In this document: positions 26,180-33,972 of the stretch, piece after piece
How the letters are laid out: every line of letters begins with the position of its first letter
Numbering within the stretch: the first letter of the stretch is position 1
Assembly (NCBI RefSeq): GCF_001812805.1
Contig: NZ_KV810437.1
Location: 56,321 to 120,320, forward strand
DNA: 64,000 bases
Direction of reading: 5' to 3'
DNA from: Corynebacterium sp. HMSC078H07
GTDB lineage: Bacteria > Actinomycetota > Actinomycetes > Mycobacteriales > Mycobacteriaceae
Program-made: the position numbers and the translations under genes
The notes under the pieces: generated by a model
Databases searched by the model: none
The model's input: only the letters and a program-made list of their open reading frames with translations
What the model was told of the DNA's origin: nothing

Positions 26180-27292
26180 TTATATTTCTACCCCTAGCCA
26201 GATGGGTTCTGGCTCCAGCATTACGCCGAAGGCTTTCTGAACCCCGGCGCGGATCTCGCGGGCAAGGGCGACGATGTCATCTGCGGTGGCCTCACCGCGG
26301 TTGGTCAGCGCCAGGGTGTGCTTGGTAGACAGCGTTGCGCGTGCACCGGACTCGGCACCTGGGTAGCCCTTGGCAAAGCCGGCGCGTTCGATGAGCCACG
26401 CGGCGGAAAGCTTTTCCTTTCCTTCTCCTCCTTCTCCCGACGTGGTGGTCCCACCCACCACGTGGCGCGGCATGCGGTCCGCATCTTCGTCGCCGCGGGC
26501 GGCGCGGACGGCTTCCTGGATGGAATCGGCGAGCTGGGGCTCGACGATGGGGTTGGTAAAGAAGGAACCGGCTGACCACGTGTCATGGTCTTGTGGGTCG
26601 AGCACCATGCCCTTGCTGCGGCGCAGCTTCAGTACCTCTTCGCGGACTTCGGCAACAGGGCGGCGCTCACCGGGGTTCTGGGTGAGCTGGCCAAAGCGCA
26701 GGGGCTTCGACAGGCCATCGGTAGTCAGCTGAAGCTCGATAGCCAGCACCACGCCGCGTCCGGTGAACTTGAGGTTGGAGTAGCGATAGGCCAGCTCCAA
26801 GTCCGCGGCCGGTACCCACGATGCGGTGCGGGTAGCGCGCTCGTAGAGGTAGACCTGTGTGAGGACGTCGGAGGTCTCCGCGCCGTAGGCACCCACGTTC
26901 TGCACCGGCACGGCGCCGGCATTGCCTGGGATGCCGGAGAGGCACTCAATACCGCCCAAGCCGCACTCGACGGACAAGGCCACGACGTCATCCCACACAG
27001 CACCCGCATCAGCGCGGATGATTCCATCCGCCACGGAGGCATCGATGTCCTCAAAGTCGAGGATGACCACCACGACGTCGAGCTGACCTTCCGCAACCAC
27101 GAGGTTGGAGCCGCCGCCGACGACGAGGTAGTCCTGGGAGGCGTCGTCAAGCACTGCTAATGCCGCGATGGCGGCCTCAGCGCTGGCACACCGCACCGTC
27201 ACCAGCGGGGCGCCGCCAATGCGCAGAGTAGTGAGATCGGCGAAGGTGGTCTCGGAATCGAGAGTGACACCGTCTAGTTCAGCGAGAGTCAT
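26180..27292 (-). CDS. murB: UDP-N-acetylenolpyruvoylglucosamine reductase
   Basis: About 370 aa. A cytoplasmic flavoenzyme of peptidoglycan precursor synthesis, reducing UDP-GlcNAc-enolpyruvate to UDP-MurNAc with NADPH. FAD-binding signatures are TTLRIGGAPL near the N-terminus, GGGSNLVVAEG, GIECLSGIPGNAGAVPVQNV and GAYGAET; the catalytic region has WSAGSFFTNPI and the C-terminal Glu region (LEPEPIWLG). The frame can begin at TTG 27316; I prefer ATG 27292 (MTLAELDGV), though neither has a clear Shine-Dalgarno. Confidence 0.93.
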   Translation of the reverse strand: MTLAELDGVTLDSETTFADLTTLRIGGAPLVTVRCASAEAAIAALAVLDDASQDYLVVGGGSNLVVAEGQLDVVVVILDFEDIDASVADGIIRADAGAVWDDVVALSVECGLGGIECLSGIPGNAGAVPVQNVGAYGAETSDVLTQVYLYERATRTASWVPAADLELAYRYSNLKFTGRGVVLAIELQLTTDGLSKPLRFGQLTQNPGERRPVAEVREEVLKLRRSKGMVLDPQDHDTWSAGSFFTNPIVEPQLADSIQEAVRAARGDEDADRMPRHVVGGTTTSGEGGEGKEKLSAAWLIERAGFAKGYPGAESGARATLSTKHTLALTNRGEATADDIVALAREIRAGVQKAFGVMLEPEPIWLGVEI

Positions 27293-27331
27293 GAATTTAT
27301 CTAGCACGTCTACCAAGGTAGTCTGTAACTC

Positions 27332-27823
27332 ATGTCAACCCGTAGCGAAAACACCGTTATCATCAACCAGCCCATCGATAAGGTGCACAAGGCACTGACC
27401 ACTCAGGAGTACTGGGACTTCATCGTGGCCAAGCTGTCCCCGGAACCGGGTACCGTGCACGAGTTCACCGGCAACACCGCCGTGCTCTACGAAATTCTGC
27501 CGACGTCCCTCCTGCCGGAGGCTGTCCGCGCTATGGTCTCCCAGGACCTCAAGGAAAAGCGCACCGTGACCATCGGCGAGGTTGTCGATGATCAGATGTC
27601 CGTCTCCTTCACCGCTGACGTCAAGGGCACCCCGGTCGACTTCAAGGGCGACATCACCTACAAGGGCCAGGGCGAGTCCACCGCTCTGGATTACGTCTCT
27701 GAGGTTTCCGTCAACATCCCGATGATGGGCGCTGCCATCGAGCCGAAGGTCGCTGAGGCTCTGCAGGAGCTCTACACCAACGAGGGCAAGCTCACCGAAG
27801 AGTGGATCTCCAACAACCTCTAA
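27332..27823 (+). CDS. DUF2505 protein
   Basis: A 163-aa protein of the actinobacterial DUF2505 family, which has a START/SRPBCC-like lipid- or ligand-binding fold (NQPIDKVHKALTTQEYWDF at the N-terminus, then alternating strands and a long C-terminal helix). No signal peptide. Divergent from murB by 40-odd nt, followed 25 nt later by a methyltransferase gene. The ligand is unknown. Confidence 0.85.
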   Translation: MSTRSENTVIINQPIDKVHKALTTQEYWDFIVAKLSPEPGTVHEFTGNTAVLYEILPTSLLPEAVRAMVSQDLKEKRTVTIGEVVDDQMSVSFTADVKGTPVDFKGDITYKGQGESTALDYVSEVSVNIPMMGAAIEPKVAEALQELYTNEGKLTEEWISNNL

Positions 27824-27848
27824 ACGTGTAACCCCTTCCGTTACTGTC

Positions 27849-28658
27849 ATGGCCGATCACGCGCATAACCTGCGAGCACAGGAAAGCGCTGGTCAGCCTT
27901 TTGGCGTGGTTACCCGGGGTACTACCAACCCCAATCGTCTGCGCCGCTGTGACCGCTGGATGGTGGCACACCCGGAGATTTCTTCCCTGCTGCGCTCCAC
28001 GGATGAGCCGCTGGCGCTCGACGTGGGCTACGGTGCCTCACATACCACCACGGTGGAGTGGGCCGGCTGGCTGCGCAGTGTTAATCCCCGCACGCGCGTG
28101 ACGGGACTGGAGATTTCCCCGGAGCGCGTGCTGCCGCCGCGCGATGGCGTGACCTTTGAGCTCGGCGGCTTCGAGCTGGCCGGCTACCGCCCGCAGCTGG
28201 TGCGCGCCTTCAACGTGCTGCGCCAGTATGACGTGGACCAGGTAGAAAAAGCCTGGGATACGGTGACCTCGCGCCTAGCGCCCGGCGGGTTCTTCGTGGA
28301 GGGAACCTGCGATGAGTTGGGGCGCAGGGCCGCCTGGGTGCTTCTCGACGTCTCTGGCCCCCTCTCCCTGACCCTCGCCTGGGATCCTTTCGACGTGGAG
28401 CGCCCCAGCGATATTGCGGAGCGCCTGCCCAAAATCCTCATCCACAAGAATGTGCCCGGCGAGCCGATCCATGAACTTTTGCAGGCGGCTGACGACGCCT
28501 GGGATCGCGCCGCTGGCTGGGCTCCCTACGGCCCGCGGGTGCGCTGGCGCATGGCCCGCGAGCAGCTCCAGGGCACCATTCCTCTCCACCCGGTCCATCG
28601 CCGCCTGCGGGATAACGTGCTCACAGTGGATTGGGACGTTGTAGTTGGCGGACTTTAA
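27849..28658 (+). CDS. Class I SAM-dependent methyltransferase-like protein
   Basis: A 269-aa protein. The SAM-binding strand appears as LALDVGYGASHTTTVEWAGW (about 57-76), followed by TRVTGLEISPERV (motif II acidic residue) and a later FNVLRQYDVDQVEKAWDTVT segment. The substrate is unknown. The small-residue motif I (DVGYGAS) is a variant of the usual DxGxGxG, so activity should be regarded as likely rather than certain. It is in a probable unit with the DUF2505 gene. Confidence 0.78.
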   Translation: MADHAHNLRAQESAGQPFGVVTRGTTNPNRLRRCDRWMVAHPEISSLLRSTDEPLALDVGYGASHTTTVEWAGWLRSVNPRTRVTGLEISPERVLPPRDGVTFELGGFELAGYRPQLVRAFNVLRQYDVDQVEKAWDTVTSRLAPGGFFVEGTCDELGRRAAWVLLDVSGPLSLTLAWDPFDVERPSDIAERLPKILIHKNVPGEPIHELLQAADDAWDRAAGWAPYGPRVRWRMAREQLQGTIPLHPVHRRLRDNVLTVDWDVVVGGL

Positions 28659-28681
28659 GCCAGTGCGCCACACTAGTAGTC

Positions 28682-29482
28682 ATGGCTTCTTCTAAATCTC
28701 CCGCCTCAACGGCCTGGAAAATCTTCATCGGCGTGCTCGTGGCACTCCTGCTCATCATCTTGGTAGCAGAGCTCGGCTTGCGCTGGTTCCTGGGCACCCA
28801 GATGAAAGACCAGTTCGTGCAGTCCGCCAAGGAACAGGGCGTGGAGACCACAGAAGAACCCGAGGTGAGCTTCGGCGCTAGCCCCATGGTCTTCGGCATG
28901 CTCAACGGCAAGATTCCGCAGATGGACATGAAGACCCCATCCACGTTGAAGATTGAGGGCACCACCATCACCGGCCAGCCGGCCGCCGATATCCACGTGG
29001 AGGACATGACCCTGTCCAAGGAGCCGGTGGCGGGCACGCTGCGTGCTTCAACCACGGTGCCGGATCAATTCCTGCTGGCGAGCTTCCAGAAGGCCATTGC
29101 GGACCAGTCCGGCTATGACGCTGTGGGCAATCTCGTCGTCACCGCCATCACCGCCAACGACGCCGAAGATGACCTCAACGTCGAATTCGCCGGCGGCTTG
29201 GCCACGCTCGCCCTTAAGCCGGAGGTCCACGACGGCAAGCTCGCCATCAACGCAGAAAATGCATCCCTCTTCGGCTTTGATCTCCCCGGTCAGGCCACAG
29301 ATGCTATCTCCAATGCCCTGGCAGAAGGCATGGAAGAACAGCTCGCTGGCCAGCAGCTCACCTTCGAATCCGTCGACGTTGGCGCTGGCGAGGTCACCCT
29401 CACGATGATTGGACACGACGTGCCAATGAGCGAGCTCGATGCAGCCACGGCACCGGCACCAGCGTCCACTCCCGCGGGCTAA
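28682..29482 (+). CDS. DUF2993 (LmeA-like) membrane-anchored protein
   Basis: A 266-aa protein starting at ATG 28682, with one N-terminal membrane anchor (about 12-35: IFIGVLVALLLIILVAELGL) and a secreted domain of the DUF2993 family. The mycobacterial member LmeA functions in lipomannan elongation in the periplasm, so an envelope-lipid role is plausible here. The frame is open back to 28631, but that part overlaps the preceding gene and lacks family similarity. Confidence 0.82.
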   Translation: MASSKSPASTAWKIFIGVLVALLLIILVAELGLRWFLGTQMKDQFVQSAKEQGVETTEEPEVSFGASPMVFGMLNGKIPQMDMKTPSTLKIEGTTITGQPAADIHVEDMTLSKEPVAGTLRASTTVPDQFLLASFQKAIADQSGYDAVGNLVVTAITANDAEDDLNVEFAGGLATLALKPEVHDGKLAINAENASLFGFDLPGQATDAISNALAEGMEEQLAGQQLTFESVDVGAGEVTLTMIGHDVPMSELDAATAPAPASTPAG

Positions 29483-29919
29483 AGACGCTCAATGGGAAGC
29501 TGGCTATCCAGCTTGGGCAAGGTGTCGTCGTCTGACACGACGAGGCACTGATACCCCGCCTGCTCAGCGGTTCGCGCAAGGTCCTCATAGGACAGGGCTG
29601 GGTCCGCGGGAAGAATTAGGCCTAGGCGCACCGGCAGCGGGCAAGCCTCGCGAAGGGTGACGAGCTCGGAGAGCAACGAGGTGACGTCACCAAGCACGGC
29701 ATCCACCGCAACCCACACCTCCGCCGCACCTGACTGCACCGCGAGGCGCGCCTCTGCGGCCTTGACCAAGGAGTGGTGGCGCCCAGTGGGATAGCCGGCA
29801 ACCGAAATGATGTGCTCGGCCTCAGCAGCCGCCATGACATGATGCGGCGAGACAACCACGCGCCGGCCGGGCGACTGTGCACGTACCTCCTCAAGGGAGG
29901 CCTGAAGAAGACTGCGCAT
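29479..29919 (-). CDS. Truncated or degenerate DeoC-like aldolase
   Basis: A 146-aa protein. The segment SVAGYPTGRHHSLVKAAEAR followed by LAVQSGAAEVWVAVD matches the deoxyribose-phosphate aldolase region (V-G-F-P-x-G ... K-x-x-E-A ... G-A-x-E-x-D). However, the usual length is about 220 aa, and the N-terminal DHTLL segment and the C-terminal K-T-S-T-G segment with the Schiff-base lysine are absent; the conserved acidic pair after GAAE is replaced by V-W-V. It is probably inactive as DeoC. It overlaps the upstream DUF2516 stop by 1 nt (TAATG), so it is translationally coupled. Confidence 0.7.
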   Translation of the reverse strand: MRSLLQASLEEVRAQSPGRRVVVSPHHVMAAAEAEHIISVAGYPTGRHHSLVKAAEARLAVQSGAAEVWVAVDAVLGDVTSLLSELVTLREACPLPVRLGLILPADPALSYEDLARTAEQAGYQCLVVSDDDTLPKLDSQLPIERL

Positions 29920-30209
29920 TAGTAGGAGTAATCGCCGTTGATGATGGCCTTAAGCTGTGGGCGCACATCGAACCAGTACACGCCGGTGATGATCGCACCA
30001 ATCCAGCTGACAAAGGGCAACGGCAAGTTCATGAACAGCGCCGATCCTCCTAGAAGGGCTACCCATACCCACTTGTTTTGGCGGTCACCTGCACGGAAGG
30101 CATCCTCCCGCGTCAAGGCCGCCAAGACGGCACCGATGAGGGCAAAGATGGACACCGCCATGAAAATGTAGTGCGGTATCCACGCAAGAATGTTAAGAAA
30201 AGTGTGCAT
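29919..30209 (-). CDS. DUF2516 membrane protein
   Basis: A 96-aa membrane protein with about three hydrophobic segments (9-30, 45-62, 65-80), matching the actinobacterial DUF2516 family. Function unknown. It is in a minus-strand run with the coiled protein at 30213 (4-nt gap) and the DeoC-like gene (1-nt overlap). Confidence 0.82.
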   Translation of the reverse strand: MHTFLNILAWIPHYIFMAVSIFALIGAVLAALTREDAFRAGDRQNKWVWVALLGGSALFMNLPLPFVSWIGAIITGVYWFDVRPQLKAIINGDYSY

Positions 30210-30212
30210 TAA

Positions 30213-30665
30213 TTAGTTCTCGTCGACGATTTCGCCGTCAATAATGTTGTCGTTCTGCTTCGGGGCGTACGGATTACGTGGGCCCTGCGGCTCCTGCGTC
30301 TCAGGGCGCTCAGCGCGCTGCTCCTTGGCATTGTTGATAGCACCCTGCACGCCGTCACGGGTCTCGTTGAAGGCGGTGTTGAAATCCGTGCGGGCCTTTT
30401 CAAAAGACTCCGACTTTCGGGTCTCCCGTGCGGCGGAGGAGACCGATTCACCCAAGTCCTTCGCAGTGGAGGTTACGCGGTCAATAAAAGATTCTTCCTT
30501 CGCAGTGCCATCACCCATGCCGGAGGCATCAGCCGCGCGGGCAATACGGTCTGCCTGCGCACTTTGTGCTTGGCGCTGGCGTTCTTCCTTAAAGCGGCCG
30601 CCGAAGTCTTTGGCCACATCAAAAGCAGAGCTGCCGGCGTTCTTGATTGAGTCAAATACGGACAT
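30213..30665 (-). CDS. Charged, coiled-coil-like cytoplasmic protein
   Basis: About 150 aa, rich in Arg, Glu, Ala and Gln and predicted largely helical (SVFDSIKNAGSSAFDVAKDF; FKEERQRQAQSAQADRIARA), ending in an acidic tail. AAGGAG lies 8 nt before ATG 30665; the alternative ATG at 30671 would leave only 2 nt, so the inner start is preferred. Function unknown; phage-shock/PspA-like helical proteins are a loose analogy only. Confidence 0.7.
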   Translation of the reverse strand: MSVFDSIKNAGSSAFDVAKDFGGRFKEERQRQAQSAQADRIARAADASGMGDGTAKEESFIDRVTSTAKDLGESVSSAARETRKSESFEKARTDFNTAFNETRDGVQGAINNAKEQRAERPETQEPQGPRNPYAPKQNDNIIDGEIVDEN

Positions 30666-30680
30666 GGTCATAACTCCTTG

Positions 30681-32015
30681 TTAGATACCAAAAAGCAGGT
30701 GATTAACAGTGTAGATAACCAGTCCGGCTAGTGCACCCACAACCGTGCCGTTGAGGCGAATGAACTGCAGGTCCTTGCCCACCATGAGCTCAATATTCTG
30801 AGACGCTTCCTCTGCATCCCAGCGCTTGATGGTTTCCGGAATAATCGCGATAATCTCCGGTGCAAACTTCTCTACGGCATAACGCGCGGCCTTGTCCACA
30901 AGCTCGTTGGCTTGGGCCAGGAACTCCGAATCCTCCAACAAGCGGTGCGCCAGCTCCTTAACCTTGGACGTAATCTTCTGGCGCAGGAAAGACTCCGGAT
31001 CATTGAGCTGATCAATGAGCGTGGAGGACACCGTCGCCCACATCGCCGCCGGTGCCTTCTGTGCCTGATCGGAGGCCAGCATCTCCTGCTTGATGCCCTC
31101 AATGCGCCCGCGCATGTCCTCATCCCACTGCAGGTCCGAAGCCAGCTTAGACAGATTGCGGCGAATGGCTAGGCGGGCCTCGTGGTTGCCATTTCGGCGA
31201 ACTTCATCCGCGAACTCCACGAGCTCGGCGTACACCTTCTCCCCCACCATCTCGCGGGCAAAGCGCGGCGCCCAGCCAGGCATACGCTCATCAATGGCAG
31301 TGACCACTGTGGATTCCATGCCAAGAATCTTGCCGTGTGCCCACTCAATGAGGTCATCCTCCAGCGGCCGCGCCTTGCCGTCCGCAATGTAGCCTTCCAG
31401 CAGCCTACCCAGCGGCGGACCCCACTCGGGTTCTGCCAGACGATCCATCACTTGGGTCTTAATGAAGTGCTCCGCCTCCGCCGCATCCAAATCCGATACG
31501 ACACTGGCCGCACGCTGCCCAATCCATGCGGAGACCTCCTCGGCCTTGCCTGGCTCCACGCCCTGGTGCGCCAGCCACAGCGGTATCTCTGCCTCCCGCA
31601 CCTTGGCGCTGAGTGCATCCGCGGTGAGGAAGTTCTCCTCCACGAAGTCCTTGAGCGCATCACCCACGCGGTCCTTGTTGTTCGGGATGAGCGCCGTGTG
31701 CGGGATGGGTAGGCCCATCGGACGGCGGAACAGGGCGGTCACGGCGAACCAGTCCGCCAGTCCACCGACCATGCCTGCCTCCGCCGCGGCGCGCACGTAG
31801 CCCACCCAGACGGGAGCCCCGCTTGCCGACGCCTGCCACCACGAGCACCCCAAAAAGATCACCGCCGCACCAATCAGGAAGGACAGCGCAATCGCCTTCC
31901 AGCGCCGCAGGTCCGCTCGGCGCGCCTCCTGATTTCCTGGCTGCGGCACAAACGACATCTGCGCCGCCGCCGTCTCCTGAGCCGGCTCAAGCCCTGCGTC
32001 TGCGCGGTGCGTCAT
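30681..32015 (-). CDS. DUF445 membrane protein
   Basis: A 444-aa protein with membrane segments near the N-terminus (about 45-65, with GGLADWFAVTALFRRPMGLPIPHTALIP being the family signature) and at the C-terminus (VVGALAGLVIYTVNHLLFGI); between them is a long helical region. DUF445 is widespread in bacteria without a firm function. It lies upstream of the coiled protein, DUF2516 and DeoC-like genes, probably in one operon. Confidence 0.88.
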   Translation of the reverse strand: MTHRADAGLEPAQETAAAQMSFVPQPGNQEARRADLRRWKAIALSFLIGAAVIFLGCSWWQASASGAPVWVGYVRAAAEAGMVGGLADWFAVTALFRRPMGLPIPHTALIPNNKDRVGDALKDFVEENFLTADALSAKVREAEIPLWLAHQGVEPGKAEEVSAWIGQRAASVVSDLDAAEAEHFIKTQVMDRLAEPEWGPPLGRLLEGYIADGKARPLEDDLIEWAHGKILGMESTVVTAIDERMPGWAPRFAREMVGEKVYAELVEFADEVRRNGNHEARLAIRRNLSKLASDLQWDEDMRGRIEGIKQEMLASDQAQKAPAAMWATVSSTLIDQLNDPESFLRQKITSKVKELAHRLLEDSEFLAQANELVDKAARYAVEKFAPEIIAIIPETIKRWDAEEASQNIELMVGKDLQFIRLNGTVVGALAGLVIYTVNHLLFGI

Positions 32016-32359
32016 GGGTGGTTCTCCTTGGGGTCTTAGCAGTAAAGAGGAATGGGGCGAAGGCGAGCTTCGATTCCATTGGTCAACATTAGTGGGTAAT
32101 AAGGGCGCACTGAATTAGGGAAGCTAAATCATCTAGCCTGCCATACAACAAGTCGCGAAGTACGCGTTGATCTTGCTCGGTACACACTTTCGAAATCATT
32201 CTGGAAATAAGCGAAGCCGATTTGTGCGCATTTCTCCTTATCCCTTGACGTGCTCGGAAAGGGCCCAGTAGCCTTCAATGCAAAGCCCATAAAGAGAATG
32301 TTGTGCCCTGTTCAAGATTAACCACAAAGCTTGCCGGGGCCAGTGTAGGAGCAAATAAA
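32016..32359. other. Intergenic region between DUF445 and a small membrane protein
   Basis: A 344-nt AT-richer interval. A -35-like TTGACG at about 32246 with GTAGCC 17 nt downstream is a weak promoter candidate for the small gene at 32360. I see no repeat, RNA gene or long open frame with a credible start. Confidence 0.4.
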
Positions 32360-32563
32360 ATGCACGTCCCAATGTCTCGATCCCTAATTCCCCTCGGAAT
32401 CGTAGTAGTTGCAGCAGGGTTCCTCGCGTTCGGTGTTATCAACCTAACGAATTTTCTATGGGTAACGGGAACCCAGGTGGCGGCATCTGCCATTCTTTTC
32501 ATGGTTGCATTAGTAGGATCCAAAAATGATAAGAGGAAGCAGCACGAAGATACTTCTCTTTAG
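32360..32563 (+). CDS. Small two-helix membrane protein
   Basis: A 67-aa protein beginning at ATG 32360, set by AGGAG 8 nt upstream; the frame extends to 32303 but without a ribosome site. Two hydrophobic helices (about 9-28 and 35-52) separated by a short turn, then a basic Lys/Arg/Asp tail. No family recognised. The surrounding DNA is AT-richer than the neighbouring core genes. Confidence 0.6.
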   Translation: MHVPMSRSLIPLGIVVVAAGFLAFGVINLTNFLWVTGTQVAASAILFMVALVGSKNDKRKQHEDTSL

Positions 32564-32700
32564 TGCGTACGGTTAACAGCACGGTGTGATCGATCGAAGC
32601 TTATTGCAACTTTTGACGTCGCCAAGCGCCCAGCTCCCCTGCCACTAGCTTTCCTGTCTTCTTCCTTGTATTTCCGCGCCCGCGCACCCACCCCAAACAC

Positions 32701-32758
32701 CAACAACCCCCACCTCCTCACATGGTCTCCCGAGTGTGTTTGGAGGTAGGGGTTGTTG
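32701..32758 (-). terminator. Long hairpin downstream of the sdh operon
   Basis: Arms at 32701-32717 and 32742-32758 pair over 17 positions with one mismatch (CAACAACCCC pairs with GGGGTTGTTG at the base, ACCTCC with GGAGGT inside), loop 24 nt. It sits 46 nt after the last gene of the sdhCAB transcription unit. A long U-tract is missing. Confidence 0.6.
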
Positions 32759-32803
32759 TGGCGTCAGTACAGAAACTTAGGCGCTCAACGTCCTAGGAGG
32801 TGC

Positions 32804-33175
32804 CTAGTTGATGCGGCCGGTTTCCTTGCGGTACTGGCGGTAGTAGCGGCGGCCGAAGTGTACAGCACCGAAGGCCAAGACAGCGACGACAACGAGGGAG
32901 ATAGCACCCACGATGATGTTCATCTGGTAGTCAGCGCCGGCAATGCCCTGCGGGTACTGCCAGGTGCCGAGGCCCCAGATGAGGATGCCAGCTGCCGGCA
33001 GGAGCGAGAGAATCAGGCCCATGCCTACCCACGTGGAGGTACGCAGCAGAGAAGAGTGCGGTGCACCGTAGGACACGGGGTCGTAACCCTCGATGTAGGA
33101 GTCCTGAATCTTGCCGGAGAACTCCGGGTAGGTCTCGCTGTGGTGATCAGCTACTGCCGGGTTGAGGTCGCTCAT
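32804..33175 (-). CDS. Sdh-operon-linked membrane protein
   Basis: A 123-aa protein with two membrane segments (about 50-68 and 84-105), an acidic/aromatic N-terminus and a basic C-terminal tail (HFGRRYYRQYRKETG). It lies 47 nt downstream of sdhB in the same direction; C. glutamicum also has a small membrane-protein gene after sdhCAB. It may assist or anchor the complex, but no function is proven. Confidence 0.78.
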   Translation of the reverse strand: MSDLNPAVADHHSETYPEFSGKIQDSYIEGYDPVSYGAPHSSLLRTSTWVGMGLILSLLPAAGILIWGLGTWQYPQGIAGADYQMNIIVGAISLVVVAVLAFGAVHFGRRYYRQYRKETGRIN

Positions 33176-33222
33176 GGCTGAAACTTTCTCTCGTTCCTGT
33201 TAATCCTGTGAATGACTATAGC

Positions 33223-33972
33223 TTAGTCGTCCTTGCCGCGGAAAGCAGCCCGTGCACGTTCGCGGGTAACCGCGGAAACCGCGGTCAGCGGGACGCCAGC
33301 CGGGCACACGTCGGCACACTCGCCGTACAGCGAGCAGTGGCCAAAGTTCTGCTCCAAATCGTCCACCATGTTGCGGGCGCGGCGGCCACGCTCTTCCTTG
33401 CCCAGCGGCATGAGGGAGAGGTGAACCAGCTTGGCGCCGGTAAACAGGTGGGCAGCACCGTTCGGGCAGGATGCCACGCAGGCACCACAACCGATGCAGG
33501 CGGCGTGATCCAGTGCGTACTCGGAGGTCTGGTGGTTGACGTGCAGGGTATCAGCGTCCGGTGCGGTACCAGCGTCCATGGAGACGTAGCCACCCTGCTC
33601 CATGACATGGTCCAGCTTGGCGCGGTCCACGATCATGTCCTTGATCACAGGGTAAGCAGCGGAGCGGAAAGGCTCCAGCTTGACGGTGTCGCCGTCCTTG
33701 AACTGGAACAGGCGCTGCTGGCAGGCCGGGGTGTTCTGGCCCGGGCCGTGCGGGCGGCCGTTGACCAAGAGGCCACAGGTGCCGCAGATGCCCTCACGGC
33801 AGTCAGATGCGAATGCGAACGGCTCTTTGCCAGCCTCAATGAGGCCCTCATTGACGTGGTCGAGCAGCTCCAGGACAGACATCTGCTCGGCAGCGTCGTC
33901 AACCTGTACGGTCTCGAACTTACCTTCTTGCGTCGGTCCGGCTTGACGCCAGATCTCAAGTGTCAGTTTCAT
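33223..33972 (-). CDS. sdhB: Succinate dehydrogenase iron-sulfur subunit
   Basis: A 249-aa electron-transfer subunit of succinate:menaquinone oxidoreductase. [2Fe-2S] ligands are in CREGICGTCGLLVNG (about 60-74) with a further Cys in the TPACQQ segment; the C-terminal ferredoxin-like domain has CIGCGACVASCPNGA and CADVCPAGVP for the [4Fe-4S] and [3Fe-4S] centres. Its ATG overlaps the sdhA stop by 1 nt (TAATG), implying coupled translation and 1:1 supply. Confidence 0.96.
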   Translation of the reverse strand: MKLTLEIWRQAGPTQEGKFETVQVDDAAEQMSVLELLDHVNEGLIEAGKEPFAFASDCREGICGTCGLLVNGRPHGPGQNTPACQQRLFQFKDGDTVKLEPFRSAAYPVIKDMIVDRAKLDHVMEQGGYVSMDAGTAPDADTLHVNHQTSEYALDHAACIGCGACVASCPNGAAHLFTGAKLVHLSLMPLGKEERGRRARNMVDDLEQNFGHCSLYGECADVCPAGVPLTAVSAVTRERARAAFRGKDD

